From Epiperipatus broadwayi (taxonomy: Eukaryota; Onychophora; Udeonychophora; Euonychophora; Peripatidae), in the NCBI GenBank assembly GCA_028023455.1, contig JAQFVV010012529.1:2978001-3042000 (forward strand): DNA of 64,000 bases, read 5' to 3'. Positions within the stretch are counted from its first letter, which is position 1. The number at the start of each line of letters is the position of its first letter. A program made the position numbers and the translations under genes. The notes under the pieces are model-generated. The model saw nothing but the letters and a program-made list of their open reading frames with translations, was not told where the DNA came from and made no database searches. Shown here in pieces: positions 60,861 to 64,000 of the stretch.

Positions 60861-61045
60861 AAAGGCTATTTTATCTAGTTTATATATATTATGGAATACT
60901 ATCTGTGCTAGAGATAATCTCTAGTTTCGAAAATGATTAGTAATAATCATTGTATTTATCTGAAATGGATGGCGTCAAAGTTGTGAGTGGAGGAAGTTTG
61001 ACAATGGTAAATGAAAATGTAACAAATTTATTTCCTTAATAACTT
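60861..61045. other. AT-rich interval, nothing recognised
   Basis: No supportable feature. Confidence 0.4.
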
Positions 61046-61140
61046 ATGTATAAATAATACAAAAACTATGTCAGATAATGAAAATTATTCTTCACATATA
61101 AATCGTGATAAACAGAGCAGCCAAAATTCAAAAATTATTC
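61046..61140 (+). repeat. Dispersed repeat, copy 2 (shared with 1.76 kb)
   Basis: Aligns with 1756-1840 over about 85 bp. This copy overlaps the left arm of a 17-bp perfect hairpin (61119-61170), absent in clear form from the first copy. Confidence 0.5.
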
Positions 61141-61170
61141 TTTGTAATTAATGTTTTTGAATTTTGGCTG
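61119..61170. repeat. Perfect 17-bp hairpin
   Basis: CAGCCAAAATTCAAAAA at 61119-61135 is the exact reverse complement of 61154-61170, with an 18-nt loop. It may be the end of a foldback repeat. Confidence 0.85.
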
Positions 61171-64000
61171 GTTTGTATATATATGTGTGTGAGTTCATAT
61201 TTTTTATATATTAAATAAATAGTCCAGTGATTTATTACTGCTGGATTTGTAAGAAGTTTGAGTTCTGAAAATCACACAGGGCTACGTATATAATAAAAAG
61301 CTCTTGTTCACTTACAATTTTCATTTTTTAATTAAAATAGAAATTTTTTGTTTAAGGTCATCATCATATTGCAGAAATTTTGTAATAATTATAATATTCT
61401 ACTATTTGAACTGTCACATGATATATATCTTCAAAAATATTTTGAATAAAACTTTGAAATGAGAACTTCATCATGAATGATACAATCTTATTTTCAGATA
61501 AAAACGTGATTTAAAATCAAATTTAAAAATTTGATGTAAAATATTATGACAAAATCAGTAACTGAATTTCTGCATTCTGATAATGCCAACAAAAAATTAG
61601 AAAGTTAAGTGGAATTTAGAGTAAAACTTTGAAATTTATAAATTTAAAAAATATATATATTAAAATACATTGCTAATTAGAGAGGGAAAAAATCATGACT
61701 TAATTAATCTGGAATTCAAATTCAGGAAGATAAAATTTGGATTTTTTTTTTAAAGTTCTAATCAGTATTTTCTTTGAAATTCTCATATAAGGGGTAGTTG
61801 ACTATCCTAGCGAATAAAGTCATTTCCTTCACTATTTGTGTTGAAAATCTGTTAGATCTTTACCTAACATGGCAACTATATTTTCGTATTTTTTTAAAAA
61901 GTGAAACTTGTTTTTAAAAATTACAGGCCTCTAACTAACGCATTAATAGTTTTTGTTGATCAAAAATTTCCATAGTTTTCAAGTAGTATCTATTCGTTTT
62001 TCATTTATTTGTTTTTCAGTATATGCTCTCAGTATGAATACATTTATTGATAATATACTATTTATTTGCAAATACTACAAAATATATAGTTATTATTTTC
62101 ACAACATCAAAACAATTGTATCTTCTTTTTTTAATGAATTTTCTTTTTTATCAGAATTACTTTATCTACTTGTGGTTTAAAAATAATAATACTAAAAAAA
62201 GGAAAGAATTAATCTAATATTTTTATTTTAGATCAGTTAAAGTTTATTCAAAGATTTCATTTATTTCAAATTATATCAATTTTCAACATTTTATTCCAGT
62301 CAACTTGCAATTTTCTTTCATACAATGTTTCTAGTACAAGCCTTACTTAACTTGAGGAGATACTTTTTTTTCCCACTGAATCTTTATAATCTTTTTAGAT
62401 TTCAGATCATAATATTTAATTAAATTATGACATTTAATATTTTTTTTTGTACAATGAATTTTAAAATGTTAATGGATACCATTTCTTCATATTAGCTTTT
62501 GACTCCATTAATATCTTAATATTAATGTGAGGCCGTAGCATTTCAATCAAATATCAATTTGTAAATAAATATTATAATGGAAACATGATGGATGAACTGA
62601 CATAGTAAATCTTAATTTAGATAATATAAATAGCAATAAAATAATGTCTATGATATGAAGCATTTATGTAAAGAAAATGTATTTCATTGATCACTATCTC
62701 CAAATATGATATGGCTAGTACTAGTAACCTTTTATAATTATTATCAACTTTGTTTTTATTTTATTGAAACAATATAATTTTGTTTAATTCCGGTTTCATA
62801 ATTCTTTAAAAAGCCTGATTAGTGAATAGAGTGGATAACCAACTAGTCACATGCACATATACAATAATTTCTTCCATCTACTCAGAAGTCATATTGTCAA
62901 AATTTTAGTGATGTGGGTTTGATTAGCAACATTTCTCTTCAAATAAAGTTTTTTTAAACTCAAATTTGGCTGTATTTATATGCTAGCAATCTTTCTAGAA
63001 AGTTTGCTGCTTGAGCCGATCAGATATGCATTACTCTGCATGACATTATTTACCATTTTGTTCAAAGTTCCATTTAAAAGATGAAAACAAGACAAGTTCT
63101 GGAGAGTATTGTTCTATTCCATTTCCATATTAGAAATAGATACAAAAGATATAATTTTCATTAAATTTGAGGATTGCTAAACCAACTGATTTAGTAACAA
63201 CATTTTAAATTAAATCAGGTACGTTTTTTTGTTTCTTAAATCTAGAATTATGTCAATTACCCTCCAGAACCTTCTCTGGTATTACATCAGCATTATAAAT
63301 AATACATAGATTATATAATTAAATAAATAATATACAAAATTAATAATTTAATAAGGCTACTTAATATTATTATACATATTCTTTTTATTTTATGCATCTG
63401 TAATACAGTCACACATGCATGACTGTTTAAATATAACTTTAAAATTTACAAGAGGAGACAATCGCATGTATGTGCACACTTACCTGCCCTGATGACTGAA
63501 TGAATACAGAGATGGGTTTGAACCTTATCTTAAGGTTTCTGTTGTCATCAGACAGTGAAGCAAAATATGTACCACAGATTTTACCACCTCACTATGGACA
63601 TATGCACTTAAAGCCTTGTTTTGAAATTGATCACCATATTATTTAGAAAAGAGAAATATAATTATCTCTTGCTAACATATGTAATATTTTAGATAAATAT
63701 TATTTAATAAAATAATCAAATAAATAAGACTAATATTAATAATGATAGCTAAATCATTAACTTTGAACTCAAGAATACACCCATTCATAATTTATGTCAA
63801 CATGCAAAGATTCTTTCTTATCAATTAATCCTTTGTATAAATTGTCAGCAGTTTTCAATTTGAAATCTAAAGATGGCAATCTCAGTGGAACAAAGTAAGA
63901 AATGTTGCAACTAATCCAAAGAATTATTCTATCAATTTAAGATCCATGTAATACTAATAGCAGACTGATAAACCCCTAGTTTGTCAGCAACAGACAGAAT
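61171..64000. other. AT-rich interval to the window end
   Basis: No gene recognised. On the minus strand near 63520-63560 AGGTTCAAACCC is a B-box match and GAGGTGGTAAAATC further upstream is A-box-like, so an old SINE is possible around 63500-63620. A GGGTTTGATTAGC near 62917 is a weaker match. No duplications were found for either. Confidence 0.35.

Overview
The window is AT-rich, intron- and repeat-dominated animal DNA. Splice-site logic, several classes of eukaryotic retrotransposon, hAT DNA transposons and tRNA-derived SINEs show that it is eukaryotic. The only host exon recognised, the last exon of a stonin-type endocytic adaptor, points to an invertebrate metazoan. A large-genome mollusc or arachnid would fit, but the sequence alone does not settle the taxon. 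No rRNA, CRISPR array or operon is present.

Layout. 1-2.7 kb: a short, less AT-rich patch and an eroded minus-strand coding remnant. 2.73-6.11 kb: a decayed Penelope-like element (PLE) on the minus strand, with long direct pseudo-LTRs, a YVDD reverse transcriptase, a GIY-YIG endonuclease remnant, an inverted end fragment, and a tRNA-like block with Pol III A and B boxes inside each pseudo-LTR. 8.52-9.73 kb: an apparent retrocopy whose 5' part is inverted. 10.70-11.36 kb: a tandem-repeat element with a ~455-bp unit whose repeats carry a type I hammerhead ribozyme. 12.65-15.15 kb: a CpG-containing, less AT-rich block, possibly a large solo LTR or another insertion. 17.09-23.35 kb: a nearly full-length non-LTR retrotransposon with a 13-bp target-site duplication, two nonsense codons in ORF1 and two frameshifts in ORF2. 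26-36 kb: old LINE fossils. 41.62-42.11 kb: a second hammerhead element, bounded by a perfect 15-bp duplication and starting with a 44-bp inverted repeat. 43.56-45.0 kb: a decayed hAT transposase. 46.05-46.31 kb: the terminal stonin exon. 51.0-53.53 kb: a young hAT transposon with 8-bp target duplications, inserted in the loop of an older palindrome. 27.6 and 60.8 kb: two copies of one small tRNA-derived SINE, each with a perfect target duplication.

The most interesting signal is the hammerhead family: three hammerheads at two loci plus two truncated copies. Stem II helices covary between copies. The cleavage triplet is GUC in two of the three, stem III is palindromic (ACTAGT), and the insertions have a shared 3' end and target duplications. 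This fits what is known of hammerhead-bearing Penelope-like elements and metazoan retrozymes, which spread through small self-cleaved (often circular) RNAs. Several autonomous elements nearby (PLE, LINEs) could in principle have supplied the enzymes, but no partner can be assigned from the sequence.
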